From Scalindua sp964344685 (GTDB lineage Bacteria; Planctomycetota; Brocadiia; Brocadiales; Scalinduaceae): a DNA stretch of 64,000 bases. The stretch covers positions 1-64,000 of the forward strand of contig CAYFOK010000008.1 of the NCBI GenBank assembly GCA_964344685.1, in the 5' to 3' direction. The notes beneath the pieces are model-generated. The model saw only the letters and a program-made list of their open reading frames with translations. It was not told the origin of the DNA and searched no databases. This document shows, one piece after another, positions 36,699-46,213 of this stretch (the first letter of the stretch is position 1; every line of letters starts with the position of its first letter). Made by a program: the position numbers and the translations under genes.

Positions 36699-37892
36699 CT
36701 ACTGTGCCTGAGCACCTGCAAATCCACCAATTCTTTCTTGTTCTGCCAACGATCGTTCTGAGACATCTGTCTCAAGGCGTAGACCACCACCTGTGGTATA
36801 CCGTTCTCTGAAATTAGCAGGGTGTGCTAATACAACGCTTAAAAGGGAGCCGATTTGAGTGGCAACATCCACTGATTTTTTAAGTCCAGTTCTGGGAATA
36901 AATATTATATCTCCATTTAGGACTTTAACGTTCTGACTTATGTCAGCATCATTAATAAGTTTTTTAAAATCAATGTTAATAGAAGTAGGATTTTCAGGAG
37001 TTCCCCTTACTAATTTTACGTGTTTTATATCAGCAGTAGCAAAAATAGGTCCCTGAGCCAATGTTATCATATCCGCAATAGTAGGCTTCCCGGTAAAATT
37101 ATACTTTCCGGGTGTTTTCACCTCTCCCAAAACTAATGCGGTTTTTAAAGCTTCTTTTTCTTTTTTGTATTGTGGCAGTAACGGAATTGTAATCTTATCA
37201 CCATTTTCAAGTATTACATCCTGGCTCAAGTCTTTAAGTGTCATTGCACTTAAGAGATTCAACTTATACCGTTTGCCACGTCTTACCAGCTCAACATTTT
37301 TTAAATCAGCTTTCTCAGTTTCACTACCGGCCTCCAGAAGAAGCTCTGTTAATTTCGTTTTGCCTTTCAAAGGGTAAATACCGGGGCCCGACAGGGGTGT
37401 GCCGCTTACACGGTTAATCTCTCCGAACAATGAGATTTTTTTACTTCTATATTCTGTGACAACTACATCTATCTTGGGTTTTTTAACAAACCCCTCCAGT
37501 TGGCTGGTGATTAAGTCGTCTACCTGTGTAGGGGTAAGCCCCGAAACCTTGATATCTTCGAAAAAAGAGAATGATACCTTCCCGTCCGGCCTTACAGCAA
37601 GCTTATGTGCAGTAGCACCTCTGCTTTTCCATTCGGTAATTGTCAGTAAATCACCGGGACCAATTACGTATTCACTAAAACCGGTAACTGTACTGAAAGC
37701 AACGTTTTCAGAGTAGCTGGAAATTTCAAGTGCAGGTGCTTTTTTCTCAGTTGGTTCAGTTACTAATGACATTATCTGTTTCGCAGGTACAGCTTTACTC
37801 GCAGTAGTCTTTTGATTAGACGCACAGCTATTCATCAGGATCACAAAAACTGTTAGAATTATTGGCCATTTAGTCTTATTAAAACCCGGCAT
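36699..37892 (-). CDS. Polysaccharide export lipoprotein, Wza-like with SLBB domains
   Basis: The 397-residue protein has a lipoprotein signal ending in MNSCASN, so it should be anchored to the outer membrane. The Poly_export motif YVIGPGDLLTI lies near residue 75, followed by VRPDGKVSFSF. Two SLBB-like segments follow, including GIYPLKGKTKLTELLLEAG and KYNFTGKPTIADMI. Wza-type proteins form the outer-membrane channel for exopolysaccharide. It precedes the Wzc-like gene in transcription order, as in many exopolysaccharide loci. Confidence 0.87.
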   Translation of the reverse strand: MPGFNKTKWPIILTVFVILMNSCASNQKTTASKAVPAKQIMSLVTEPTEKKAPALEISSYSENVAFSTVTGFSEYVIGPGDLLTITEWKSRGATAHKLAVRPDGKVSFSFFEDIKVSGLTPTQVDDLITSQLEGFVKKPKIDVVVTEYRSKKISLFGEINRVSGTPLSGPGIYPLKGKTKLTELLLEAGSETEKADLKNVELVRRGKRYKLNLLSAMTLKDLSQDVILENGDKITIPLLPQYKKEKEALKTALVLGEVKTPGKYNFTGKPTIADMITLAQGPIFATADIKHVKLVRGTPENPTSINIDFKKLINDADISQNVKVLNGDIIFIPRTGLKKSVDVATQIGSLLSVVLAHPANFRERYTTGGGLRLETDVSERSLAEQERIGGFAGAQAQ

Positions 37893-38029
37893 TGTAAATT
37901 TGTTCTCCTTACTAGCTTGTTTTAAGCAGTCGTATAGCGTTAGTTATAAATAAGCATTGTTTTATCGTCTCTCATCTTTTTGGTCCTAGTAATGACTTGA
38001 AAAAAGGGCTATTGATGCATATAAATGGC

Positions 38030-38380
38030 TTATTTCTTGTATTTGTCAATCATACTACCATATTTCTTTTTGAGCTCATTTACCCTCTTACTATCCATAC
38101 CCTCCAGACCTCCAATGTCTTTCAGCCTTCCACCTAGGACCTCTTGAGCCCTTCTCTCTATTTGTTTGTCTATCGTCTTCTGTATTAGAGTGGGAGCCCT
38201 TCCGGTGATAAAGGTTATAGCTCCGGCGATAACAGCGCATATAAGAAATATTGTTATATATATCTTAATCTCCTTATTTCTTTTACTTTTCCATCCCATT
38301 CGTCTACTGCGCTTCGAATGCCTTGTCTTCCAGACCTTCTTCCTATGCGCATGTTCATGCGCATGTTCGTGTTCATCCAT
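38030..38380 (-). CDS. Small bitopic membrane protein with His-rich N-terminus
   Basis: A 116-residue protein: an N-terminal EHEHAHEHAH stretch, a strongly basic segment, one membrane helix (about residues 45-65), and a charged helical C-terminus. The topology and the LKKKYG segment resemble the small protein at 31814-32188. It is the first gene of the wza-wzc-wzy block. The histidine cluster could bind metal; this is inference. I do not recognise a family. Confidence 0.6.
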   Translation of the reverse strand: MDEHEHAHEHAHRKKVWKTRHSKRSRRMGWKSKRNKEIKIYITIFLICAVIAGAITFITGRAPTLIQKTIDKQIERRAQEVLGGRLKDIGGLEGMDSKRVNELKKKYGSMIDKYKK

Positions 38381-38638
38381 GATTATCTTTCTTGTAAGTT
38401 AAATATATAAATGATTTGGAATTTTATAATATTTTTTAGAAGCGGTATTTACGAAGTGATAGTTTTTGTCTCAGTCACAGGTTCTTATAAATTTTGTCAG
38501 ATAGAAAAACTAATTCTAGCCGTAATTTTTTTACCGCTATCTAACAAGAAAGGTCTCGTTGCCAATATGTAGTTATTCTAAAGCCTTTCTTACAATTAAA
38601 TCCCTCATTCCTATATTATTGCATTTAGGTATCAAGAT

Positions 38639-40765
38639 TCAATATTTATTATTGAAAGGATAATATTTTTTTATATTTTTCTTGTCTCTTGATGCAATCT
38701 CCAGATGTGAACCTTTTATAGAAAAAGAAAATGCAAGGCCATACAGAGAGTTTGAAGAGTTTGGGTTAATCCGGAGTGCATTCTTATATCCGATTATAGC
38801 TTCGCGAAACATCTCTTCTGACAAACTGCCTGGTCTGTTGCAGGAGGCTATAACATCCTTGCAAGTGCCAGTGTGTTCAGTTAAGCAGGTTTCACTGTTT
38901 TTCTTATCACCAGCATTATTAAGATAAAACCGTTTAACTGAATAATTTTGATTGACTTCCGGTGCATCTTCTCTTCTTGCTATCGCATCGTCAAGATACA
39001 TGGCTTTACAGTAATAGGCATGGGCCAGGTTGAGAAAGGCATTATTGTCGTAAGGGTTGTTGATTGTTGCGTCTTCATATTTCTTTATAGCGTCATTAAT
39101 CCCGATCCTGGTTTTGTAACTCCTTGTTATATTGTACGTATAAACCCAGTATTTTGTATTTGCTTTATTATCATCTGTTTTGCCTCCTGAAGAGTTTTTC
39201 AGAATTGCAACAGTTTTGTCCTCGCCTGGCTGGATGTATTGAGCTAAACTCTCCTTGGGAATTTCCTTTTTCTCACCCTGGTTATATGTGTTTGAGTCTC
39301 CGGCATTATCCGCTTTTACCTGTATCGAAGCATTTCTTTCATGGGCTTTCAAGTCCGCATCCTTAACATCCGTATATTCAATATCCGCAATTTTTACCTG
39401 GGCAATCCTCTCCTGGATTTTTTTCTTACCCGGGCCTTCATAAGATGTATCTGTTTTTTGTAATTGCTCAGTCTCAGATGATGTCTTGTTGAATTGTACC
39501 AGTTTATTCTTATTGCTTTTTTGTAAACGAATAGGGTGTCGGTTTTCTACTGGATCATGGTTATATTCTGGTTCCGGTTTTTCTGCAGTGCCCTTTGCTG
39601 CCAGTATCATTTCTCCTGCGATATCAATTTGTTGATTCGTCTGATTCCGAATTGGTTCTTCCTTATTTTCAGGAAAAATTTCTTTTCTTATTTGGCTTTT
39701 AGTACTGGTATTTGCTTTTTTATCCGGATGATTTTCGTCGTGAAGGATCTGTTTGCCGGTAACAGCTTTTTTTCCTTTTTCGATCAGTTTCGAGTTATCT
39801 TTTGCCAGCATAGCATAGTGATGGTTAATTTCCATAGTCTTATTAAACTCTATAATTGCTTTATCGAGTTTTCCGTTTTCAGCATAGTTTATGCCAAGAT
39901 TATAATGGGCCTTCTCAAGGGCATCTTTAATTTTCGGGAATCCGGGGTTAAGCTTAACTACCTTATTAAATGCTTCGACAGCATTATCATATTTCTTGTG
40001 TTCCATGTAAGAAGTGCCGAAACTGTAGTATATTTCGCTAAGAGATTTGCTGGCAATTGGATGTTCAGGTTTAAGCTCCAGGGCTCTTTCATATTCCAAC
40101 TGTGATTTTTTTAATTTCCCTTCCTCTTTATAGGCATTTCCCAGATTTATGTGTGCCTGAACAACATCCGTACTTATTTTCTGATTAGCAGTTACCGGTA
40201 ATGCGCTAAAAACAATTTTTGCGACTGCTTCGTTAAGATTGATTTCTATCGCTTTCTTGAATTCAGACAATGCTTCATTCGTCATGCCCTTCAGCCCATA
40301 TGTGGTGCCCAGACGTACATATGATTCCAGGTGATGTGGGTTTGCTTCTATTGCACTTTGAAATTCAGAGATTGCCTGATCGATCTGATCCCTTTCCGCA
40401 TAAGCAATACCGAGTTCAAGATGAGCCAGGCCAACTTTATTCAGTTTTATCTGGTATTGCTCAGTCCCAGGCGGGTTGTTAATATGTTTGTCGTCAATCG
40501 CTATATTGTCCGGTTTTTTATTTTCTGTATCAGTTAACGACAAAGACTTCTTTGTAATGGGAATCTTTACAGGCACTGCCTGGTTTGTAGTGCTTACTGA
40601 TTGAAGTTGCGGTTCGACTTGTCTGTTACTTCCATTTTGATCTATTTTGTTAACAAATTTTTGATCTATAATATCTTTTTTCTTCACAAATTTATAGTTT
40701 GTACAAGATATTATCCCGGTCGATATCAAAACAAGTGATATTAGTAAGTTTGTAAATTTTGGCAT
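38639..40765 (-). CDS. TPR lipoprotein with long low-complexity middle
   Basis: A 708-residue protein with a lipobox at ISTGIISC (Cys21), TPR units at about residues 110-335, a charged disordered stretch (about 340-535), and further TPR-like helices near 560-610 and at the C-terminus (YKNALRINPNSSNSLYGLAF). TPR lipoproteins of this kind accompany exosortase-associated exopolysaccharide loci (PrsT-type), where they may scaffold the secretion complex. Placement just upstream of the export block supports that, but sequence similarity alone does not prove it. Confidence 0.75.
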   Translation of the reverse strand: MPKFTNLLISLVLISTGIISCTNYKFVKKKDIIDQKFVNKIDQNGSNRQVEPQLQSVSTTNQAVPVKIPITKKSLSLTDTENKKPDNIAIDDKHINNPPGTEQYQIKLNKVGLAHLELGIAYAERDQIDQAISEFQSAIEANPHHLESYVRLGTTYGLKGMTNEALSEFKKAIEINLNEAVAKIVFSALPVTANQKISTDVVQAHINLGNAYKEEGKLKKSQLEYERALELKPEHPIASKSLSEIYYSFGTSYMEHKKYDNAVEAFNKVVKLNPGFPKIKDALEKAHYNLGINYAENGKLDKAIIEFNKTMEINHHYAMLAKDNSKLIEKGKKAVTGKQILHDENHPDKKANTSTKSQIRKEIFPENKEEPIRNQTNQQIDIAGEMILAAKGTAEKPEPEYNHDPVENRHPIRLQKSNKNKLVQFNKTSSETEQLQKTDTSYEGPGKKKIQERIAQVKIADIEYTDVKDADLKAHERNASIQVKADNAGDSNTYNQGEKKEIPKESLAQYIQPGEDKTVAILKNSSGGKTDDNKANTKYWVYTYNITRSYKTRIGINDAIKKYEDATINNPYDNNAFLNLAHAYYCKAMYLDDAIARREDAPEVNQNYSVKRFYLNNAGDKKNSETCLTEHTGTCKDVIASCNRPGSLSEEMFREAIIGYKNALRINPNSSNSLYGLAFSFSIKGSHLEIASRDKKNIKKYYPFNNKY

Positions 40766-41274
40766 TATTATGATCCAAATGCTACTTAGTAACTATTTCG
40801 GAAGACAATAATCTTCTATAAGGGTATGGAAGTTATAAATAAACACTTCCAAAATTATAAGAGTTTGGAATATTGTTTAGCCGAACTTGCTTTTTCAGTG
40901 CAAGTAATTTAGGTAATTAATCTGATGATGGCAATTTATATGCTAATATGATTATTAAAGGCACTTCAGCTATTTGCGCTTTGATTGCGTCTGATTTTGT
41001 GGAAGGTAGTTTATTCAAGCTTTGTTTTGCAAACAAGAAAATAAACTATAAACTTTTAGTGGGTAACGCCTTACGAATATCGTAAAGGATAAAGTAACTT
41101 TTCGGCAAAGTCAACAAAAAAATCCGAAAAATTTTCACTCTTTGAGTTGTCTGAAATGGAATTTCAAATGGTGAAATGTTAGAAAAATTGCTTCAATGAG
41201 TTCGGCTTCTTAGGCTCCAACTCTTTAAACTTGTTGAGTCTGTTATGGCCTAAAGTCCTTCCATTCTGTACGCT
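40766..41274. other. 509-base intergenic region with two small hairpins
   Basis: No gene is supported. TTACGA (41071-41076) pairs with TCGTAA (41080-41085) around a 3-base loop. TTTTCGG (41099-41105) pairs with CCGAAAA (41124-41130). Either could end transcription of the HD-GYP gene, which stops at 41275. The leader for the TPR lipoprotein must lie in the remaining part. Confidence 0.35.
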
Positions 41275-42528
41275 TTATTGAGGCAAATCAGACTCGTAGA
41301 CAGTATTGGTAATGTATAAAAGGGGAGCTTCCGTCAATTTTATTATCTTTCTCTTAGGGAGTTTACGTTTTTTTGAATCAAATAGAATTTCTACTGTCGG
41401 ACGCAAAGGAGAATCTTCAAAAACTTCTATCACCTTACACGTTGCATTCGAATTCAATTTAACATAACTACCTAATGGAAAGCATGACAATTTCGTAAGT
41501 AATAATCGTTTCACATCAGTAGAATAAAGCTCCTTTTGAGTACCCAAAATCAACTTTACTGCATCATGGGGCATATAACCAGGTCTATGAGGCCTGTGAT
41601 GGGTTAAGGCTTCATATGCATCAACAATACCTATAATTTTGGCATAATCATGTATTTCATCACCTTTAAGTCCATTTGGATATCCTTTTCCATTCTCTCT
41701 TTCCTGTTCTTGATAAGCTATTTTGGCAATCCACAAATATTTTTTCTCAAGGGTTTGGAGTATTTTAAAAGTATAATAAGGGTGTTTTCTGATTTGTTGC
41801 AATTCAGATGTTGTCAATTTCCCTTTTTTGTTAACGATTTCCTTTGGTACAAAGACCATACCGATATCATGAAGAAGGGCAGTTATCCCTAATTCAACCA
41901 GCTGTCCATCCGAATAATCAGCACCTTTTCCCAGCAGTAGAGAATAAATACAGACGTTAGCAGAATGTGCTGCAAGATTGTCTGGAATACCTTTTCCCTG
42001 TACCGCCTTGCCATAAAGAATATTGGCTGCATTTTCTGTCTGTACTATCTCTTTTACAATTTCAAATCCTTTCTCTATGGTAAATCGTTTTTTTCTTTTT
42101 AAGTTTCCAAGGATTCCCTCTACAAAATTGTAAATACTTGTATATAAGCCCTCTATTCGTTTTTGTTCTTCCAATTCCTCTGAAGTAGGAGCGGCGAGTT
42201 CTTCCTCGCTTGGCAACAAAATATCGTCCAGCATTTTTGCATCAGGTGCATCAAGCAGCTCCTCTTCCTTGCCCTCAGTAGGCAGATCCAACTCACTTAT
42301 CTCATTGCTTCCGGCCTCAACAGGAAGGTCCGCCTCGCTTATCTCATTGCCTCCGGTCTCAACAGGCATGTCCATATCAATTAACTCTTCAGAGCCCTGT
42401 TCGCAGTCTGGTGTTTTTTCTACTACTTCTTTTTTCTCCTTGAGGCTCTCCAGATTTCTTATTTTAACTTCTTCCTTCTGTTTTTCCGGAAGTTTGCCCT
42501 GTTTTATTAAATCTGATAGTCTCGACAT
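41275..42528 (-). CDS. HD-GYP-domain protein with degenerate metal site
   Basis: 417 residues. The N-terminal 125 residues are acidic and low-complexity with near-repeats such as EISEADLPVEAG. The HD-GYP domain follows: His188, HD at 220-221 (HDIGM), HP at 249-250, GKGYP near 280-284 and Asp303. Active HD-GYP phosphodiesterases have HHE before the GYP motif; here the matching residues read YQE, so two metal ligands are missing. The protein may sense or bind c-di-GMP without cleaving it. A C-terminal basic beta domain follows. It lies 13 bases downstream of the AAA ATPase gene, so both are likely one operon. Confidence 0.82.
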   Translation of the reverse strand: MSRLSDLIKQGKLPEKQKEEVKIRNLESLKEKKEVVEKTPDCEQGSEELIDMDMPVETGGNEISEADLPVEAGSNEISELDLPTEGKEEELLDAPDAKMLDDILLPSEEELAAPTSEELEEQKRIEGLYTSIYNFVEGILGNLKRKKRFTIEKGFEIVKEIVQTENAANILYGKAVQGKGIPDNLAAHSANVCIYSLLLGKGADYSDGQLVELGITALLHDIGMVFVPKEIVNKKGKLTTSELQQIRKHPYYTFKILQTLEKKYLWIAKIAYQEQERENGKGYPNGLKGDEIHDYAKIIGIVDAYEALTHHRPHRPGYMPHDAVKLILGTQKELYSTDVKRLLLTKLSCFPLGSYVKLNSNATCKVIEVFEDSPLRPTVEILFDSKKRKLPKRKIIKLTEAPLLYITNTVYESDLPQ

Positions 42529-42541
42529 GATTTATGGTCTC

Positions 42542-43342
42542 TTATGATTTTGTATCGTCTACTAATTTCTGAATTATTTTGGTATTGATTATATCGGATT
42601 TAATACTAAAGCCGTCAAGAAGGGCCAGATCACAAATATTGTTAATCTCTCTCGGTACGCCCTTAGTGTATGCATGTATTTTCTCGATAGCCTCTTTAGT
42701 AATTATATTTTTTTTTAAACCGGCAACTTTCAATCGAAAAATTATATACTTTATTGTATCATTAAGATCCAGATGTTTTAAATGGTATCTTATAGAAATT
42801 CTAGAATCAAGCTGTTTTATGTTTGTTACCCTTTCCCGAAGTTCAGGTTGTCCTATGAGTATTAATGTAACAAGGAACTTTTCATTTAGCTGGAAGTTTA
42901 AAAGCAACCTCAGCTCCTCGAGCGTCGTTTCGCTCTCTATGGCCTGAGCTTCATCAATTACAACTATGGTCTTTTTGCCATTATTTAAATTCTCCAGCAT
43001 TTTTTCATTAAGCATGTGAAGCATTTCAGTTTTGTCCTCAACAACATCCTCGACACCTAACTGATAAAGAATCTCTTTAAGAAGATCAGTAGGTGAGAGG
43101 CATGGATTAGCAATAAGTCCTATTTCATATTGATCACCTGAAAGCTCCTGAATAAAAACCCGGCTAAGGGTAGTTTTTCCGCAACCGATCTCACCTGTTA
43201 ACATTGCTGCTCCTTTCTGAGATTTGGTTGCATATAAAAGCCTCATTAATGCTTCTTCATGCTGTGAAGAACGGTATAAGAAGCGAGGATCAGGAACGTT
43301 TTCAAATGGAAGGCAATTGAGCCCCCAATATTTTTCGTACAA
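42542..43342 (-). CDS. ExeA/GspA-like AAA ATPase (exopolysaccharide-associated)
   Basis: A 266-residue AAA ATPase with MYEKYWGLNCLPFENVPDP at the N-terminus, Walker A GEIGCGKTT (residues 50-58), Walker B VVIDEAQ (127-133) and sensor LIGQPEL. The opening and the GQPEL motif match the ExeA-like ATPases linked to exosortase/exopolysaccharide loci. No exosortase or peptidoglycan-binding C-terminal domain is present here. The partner is probably the adjacent HD-GYP protein. Confidence 0.85.
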   Translation of the reverse strand: MYEKYWGLNCLPFENVPDPRFLYRSSQHEEALMRLLYATKSQKGAAMLTGEIGCGKTTLSRVFIQELSGDQYEIGLIANPCLSPTDLLKEILYQLGVEDVVEDKTEMLHMLNEKMLENLNNGKKTIVVIDEAQAIESETTLEELRLLLNFQLNEKFLVTLILIGQPELRERVTNIKQLDSRISIRYHLKHLDLNDTIKYIIFRLKVAGLKKNIITKEAIEKIHAYTKGVPREINNICDLALLDGFSIKSDIINTKIIQKLVDDTKS

Positions 43343-43828
43343 ACTACTCTCCCCTAGTTTAGATAGTGTTCGGCTCTAATATACATGAAAACTTAATATT
43401 GAGCCCCAATCCCGGATCTGGTCAAACTGTCCTTTTATTACAGATTTTGAGGCTTAACCAGTGATTGATATTACTGTTATGAAGATAAAAACATTGTTAG
43501 CCTGGGCTATGCCTAGAATAACTGCAACTAAACAAAAATATCATAATATAAAGACATAAATCTGCCATTTTAGAGGTGTGATTTAATCATAAATAGAATA
43601 TTTTGTCAAACAATTTTAATCAGTAAACCCTTAATTCTATTATAGATAACAGCAATAAAATTGTTTAATACAAGGATAATAAGGTTATCAAAAAAGTTAC
43701 TGTTATAGCTCTCGGAGCATAACAGTAACATTTTGGATTTGACGTTTTTACATAGGGTTGTTATTATCCAAAAGTGATGGTGTCTTAACAAGTTATGGAG
43801 TTGAAACCATGAAAAACGGAGAAAGTTA
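43343..43828. other. 486-base divergent intergenic region
   Basis: It separates the minus-strand ATPase from plus-strand argC. It holds one striking palindrome (43691-43734, listed separately) and no recognisable gene. Promoters for both directions should lie here. Confidence 0.4.
43691..43734. terminator. Strong palindrome, bidirectional terminator-like
   Basis: GTTACTGTTAT (43696-43706) pairs perfectly with ATAACAGTAAC (43719-43729). Inside, GCTC pairs with GAGC around a 3-base loop, with a single A bulge at 43707. AAAAA precedes and TTTT follows. The structure fits an intrinsic terminator or attenuator. It sits 95 bases upstream of argC and not after any gene I can see. Confidence 0.5.
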
Positions 43829-44848
43829 TTGATCAAAGTTGGAATTGTTGGAGCAACGGCTTACACAAGTTTAGAGTTAATAAAGATCTTATTGCGTCAT
43901 CCTGATGCGGACATTTCGTATCTCGGCACCAGAAGAGAAGATAATTTCAAAATATCTGATATTTTCCCCGTTTTAACAAACACGCTTGATATGCCCTGTT
44001 CGAAGATGGTTCAGGGCGATTTACCAGATGGCATAGATTTGGTTTTTGTTACACTTCCTCCTGTAATTGCCATGCAGTATGTTCCCGATCTCCTGAATGC
44101 GGGAATGAGAGTAGTAGATCTGAGCGCTGATTACAGGTTCCAGGAAAAATCTGTTTACGAAAGATGGTACGGAACTAAACACACCGATCCAACAAATCTG
44201 GAAAGCGCTATTTACGGTCTTCCGGAGATATTCAGGGACAAGATTAATAAGGCGAATTTAGTTGCAAATCCCGGATGCTATCCAACAGCTACAATAATTG
44301 GCTTAGCTCCTTTAATAATAAATGGTTACGTTCACACCGGTGATATAATCGTTGATGCCAAATCCGGAATTTCCGGAAAAGGGCGTGAATCTACAGAGGG
44401 AACCCATTATTGTGAATGTAATGAGAATGTTGAGGCTTACAAAGTGGGAGAGCACAGGCATATGCCTGAAATAGAGAATATCCTTTCTCTGATTGGAACA
44501 TCAAAGTCAAAGGTTTATTTCACACCACATTTGATCCCAATGAACAGAGGAATTCTGTGTACAACATATGCAAAAATCAAAAATAGAAGTTCTATCGAAG
44601 AGATTATAGCTATATATAGCGATTTTTATTCAAAAGAGCCTTTTGTCAGGATTAGAAAAGATAATAAACTCCCTAAAACTAAAGACGTTGCTAATACAAA
44701 TTTTTGTGAGATATCAATAAGGGTAGTTGACGAACGTATTATAATCTTATCAAGCATAGACAACCTGATAAAAGGAGCAGCCGGCCAGGCAGTTCAAAAC
44801 ATGAATATAATGTACGGTTTTAAAGAGACACTGGGGCTTTTGTTTTAG
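43829..44848 (+). CDS. argC: N-acetyl-gamma-glutamyl-phosphate reductase
   Basis: The 339-residue enzyme catalyses the NADPH-dependent third step of arginine biosynthesis. It has the Rossmann motif GIVGATAYTS and the catalytic Cys150 in NPGCYPT. A later KSGISGKGRE block and the HRHMPEIE histidine segment are typical. The start is TTG, with GGAG (43818-43821) 7 bases upstream. A 7-codon frame (ATG 43809, stop 43830-43832) overlaps the start. No other arg gene is nearby. Confidence 0.92.
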   Translation: MIKVGIVGATAYTSLELIKILLRHPDADISYLGTRREDNFKISDIFPVLTNTLDMPCSKMVQGDLPDGIDLVFVTLPPVIAMQYVPDLLNAGMRVVDLSADYRFQEKSVYERWYGTKHTDPTNLESAIYGLPEIFRDKINKANLVANPGCYPTATIIGLAPLIINGYVHTGDIIVDAKSGISGKGRESTEGTHYCECNENVEAYKVGEHRHMPEIENILSLIGTSKSKVYFTPHLIPMNRGILCTTYAKIKNRSSIEEIIAIYSDFYSKEPFVRIRKDNKLPKTKDVANTNFCEISIRVVDERIIILSSIDNLIKGAAGQAVQNMNIMYGFKETLGLLF

Positions 44849-44858
44849 AGGAACTATT

Positions 44859-46178
44859 ATGGATTCAAATGTAAAAGTGAGATTTCCTCCCAGTCCCACT
44901 GGTTTCCTCCATATTGGAGGGGCAAGAACCGCTCTCTATAACTGGCTTTTTGCCAGACATAACAAAGGGAAAATGGTCTTAAGGATTGAAGATACTGACA
45001 GGCAGCGTTCTACTGAAGAGGCAACTCAGGCAATCTTGGATAGTATGACATGGCTTGGCTTAGATTGGGATGAGGGCCCGTATCATCAGAGCGACAGGCT
45101 TGAAATATACAGCGAACACGTAGAAAAATTATTGAAGGATGGCAAGGCTTTTCATGTAGATGATCCTGAAAAAGGGAGGGCTGTACGCTTTAAAATTACG
45201 GATGAGCTTACCGGTTTTGATGATATTGTTCATGGAAGCATAAATTCAGATACTTCTCTTATTGAAGACTTCGTTATACAGAAAGCAGATGGTTTTCCTA
45301 CATATAATTTTGCTTGTGTTGTTGATGACGGTGTGATGGGAATAACACACATTATTCGGGGAGATGATCATCTATCGAATACGCCAAGGCAAATTGCCCT
45401 TTACAAAGCATTGGGTTTTGATTTGCCAAAGTTTGCACATATTCCAATGATTCTAGGAGAGGATGGCTCCCGCATGAGTAAGCGTCACGGGGCAACATCT
45501 GTAACAGATTATCGCACAAAAGGTTACTTGCCAGATGCGTTAGTCAACTTTATAGCACTTCTTGGCTGGTCGCCAGGGCAAGATCAGGAGTTATTAACCA
45601 GGCAGGAAATGATAGAGAAGTTTACTTTGAAACGTGTCAACAAAACCAGTTCACGTTTTGATTTTACTAAGCTTGACTGGATGAACAGTAAATATATTCA
45701 AAATCTCCCTATTGATGATCTTGTCAGTGAATTACAGCCATATATAAAAGAAGCAAATCTTGACAATGATGTAGTTTCAGCTGAATGGTTACACAAACTG
45801 GTAGAGTTATATAAGGAGAGGTTTAGGACATTGCCAGAGTTTGTAACATTAACTACTCCATTTTTTTCTGATGAGATTGAGTATGAAGATGCGGCGGTAA
45901 GAAAGCATCTTAAAAAGGGCAATTCGTCTTTAGTAAAAGATGCTTTGAATAAACTGAAGGAAGTCAGGGATTTCTCTTCAATTGAAGAATTAGAAAACTG
46001 TTTGCGGTCCATAACAACAGAACACAATATTGGGTTTGGTAAATTGGCCCAGCCGATAAGAGTTGCCCTGATAGGAAAAAGTGCAAGTGCGGGAATTTTT
46101 GAAACTTTAGAGCTATTAGGTAAAGAAAAGACTCTAATGAGACTGGAATATGCAATAAAAACATTTTTATCAGACTAA
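44859..46178 (+). CDS. gltX: Glutamyl-tRNA synthetase, short form
   Basis: The 439-residue enzyme attaches glutamate to tRNA. The HIGH-type motif is HIGG (residues 18-21) and the KMSKS-type motif is RMSKR (205-209). It starts 10 bases after argC. It is shorter than the usual 465-490 residues. The segment that normally carries the cysteine/zinc or arch insert after the first Rossmann half reads GKAFHVDDPEKGRAVRFKI, so about 40 residues are missing. Whether it charges tRNA-Glu only or also tRNA-Gln cannot be told. Confidence 0.9.
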   Translation: MDSNVKVRFPPSPTGFLHIGGARTALYNWLFARHNKGKMVLRIEDTDRQRSTEEATQAILDSMTWLGLDWDEGPYHQSDRLEIYSEHVEKLLKDGKAFHVDDPEKGRAVRFKITDELTGFDDIVHGSINSDTSLIEDFVIQKADGFPTYNFACVVDDGVMGITHIIRGDDHLSNTPRQIALYKALGFDLPKFAHIPMILGEDGSRMSKRHGATSVTDYRTKGYLPDALVNFIALLGWSPGQDQELLTRQEMIEKFTLKRVNKTSSRFDFTKLDWMNSKYIQNLPIDDLVSELQPYIKEANLDNDVVSAEWLHKLVELYKERFRTLPEFVTLTTPFFSDEIEYEDAAVRKHLKKGNSSLVKDALNKLKEVRDFSSIEELENCLRSITTEHNIGFGKLAQPIRVALIGKSASAGIFETLELLGKEKTLMRLEYAIKTFLSD

Positions 46179-46213
46179 TACTGGATTTTCCAGAAAACGA
46201 CAGTAAAATTTAA

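Noticed and set aside
39536..40105. Hydrophobic plus-strand frame of 189 codons
   Set aside because: It is antisense to the TPR lipoprotein, rich in Phe/Ile from complementary Lys/Asn codons.
4871..43342. Exosortase (XrtA) or PEP-CTERM proteins in the locus
   Set aside because: The gene style fits exosortase-linked loci, but no multi-helix protein with the exosortase Cys-Arg-His triad and no PEP-CTERM tail is visible.
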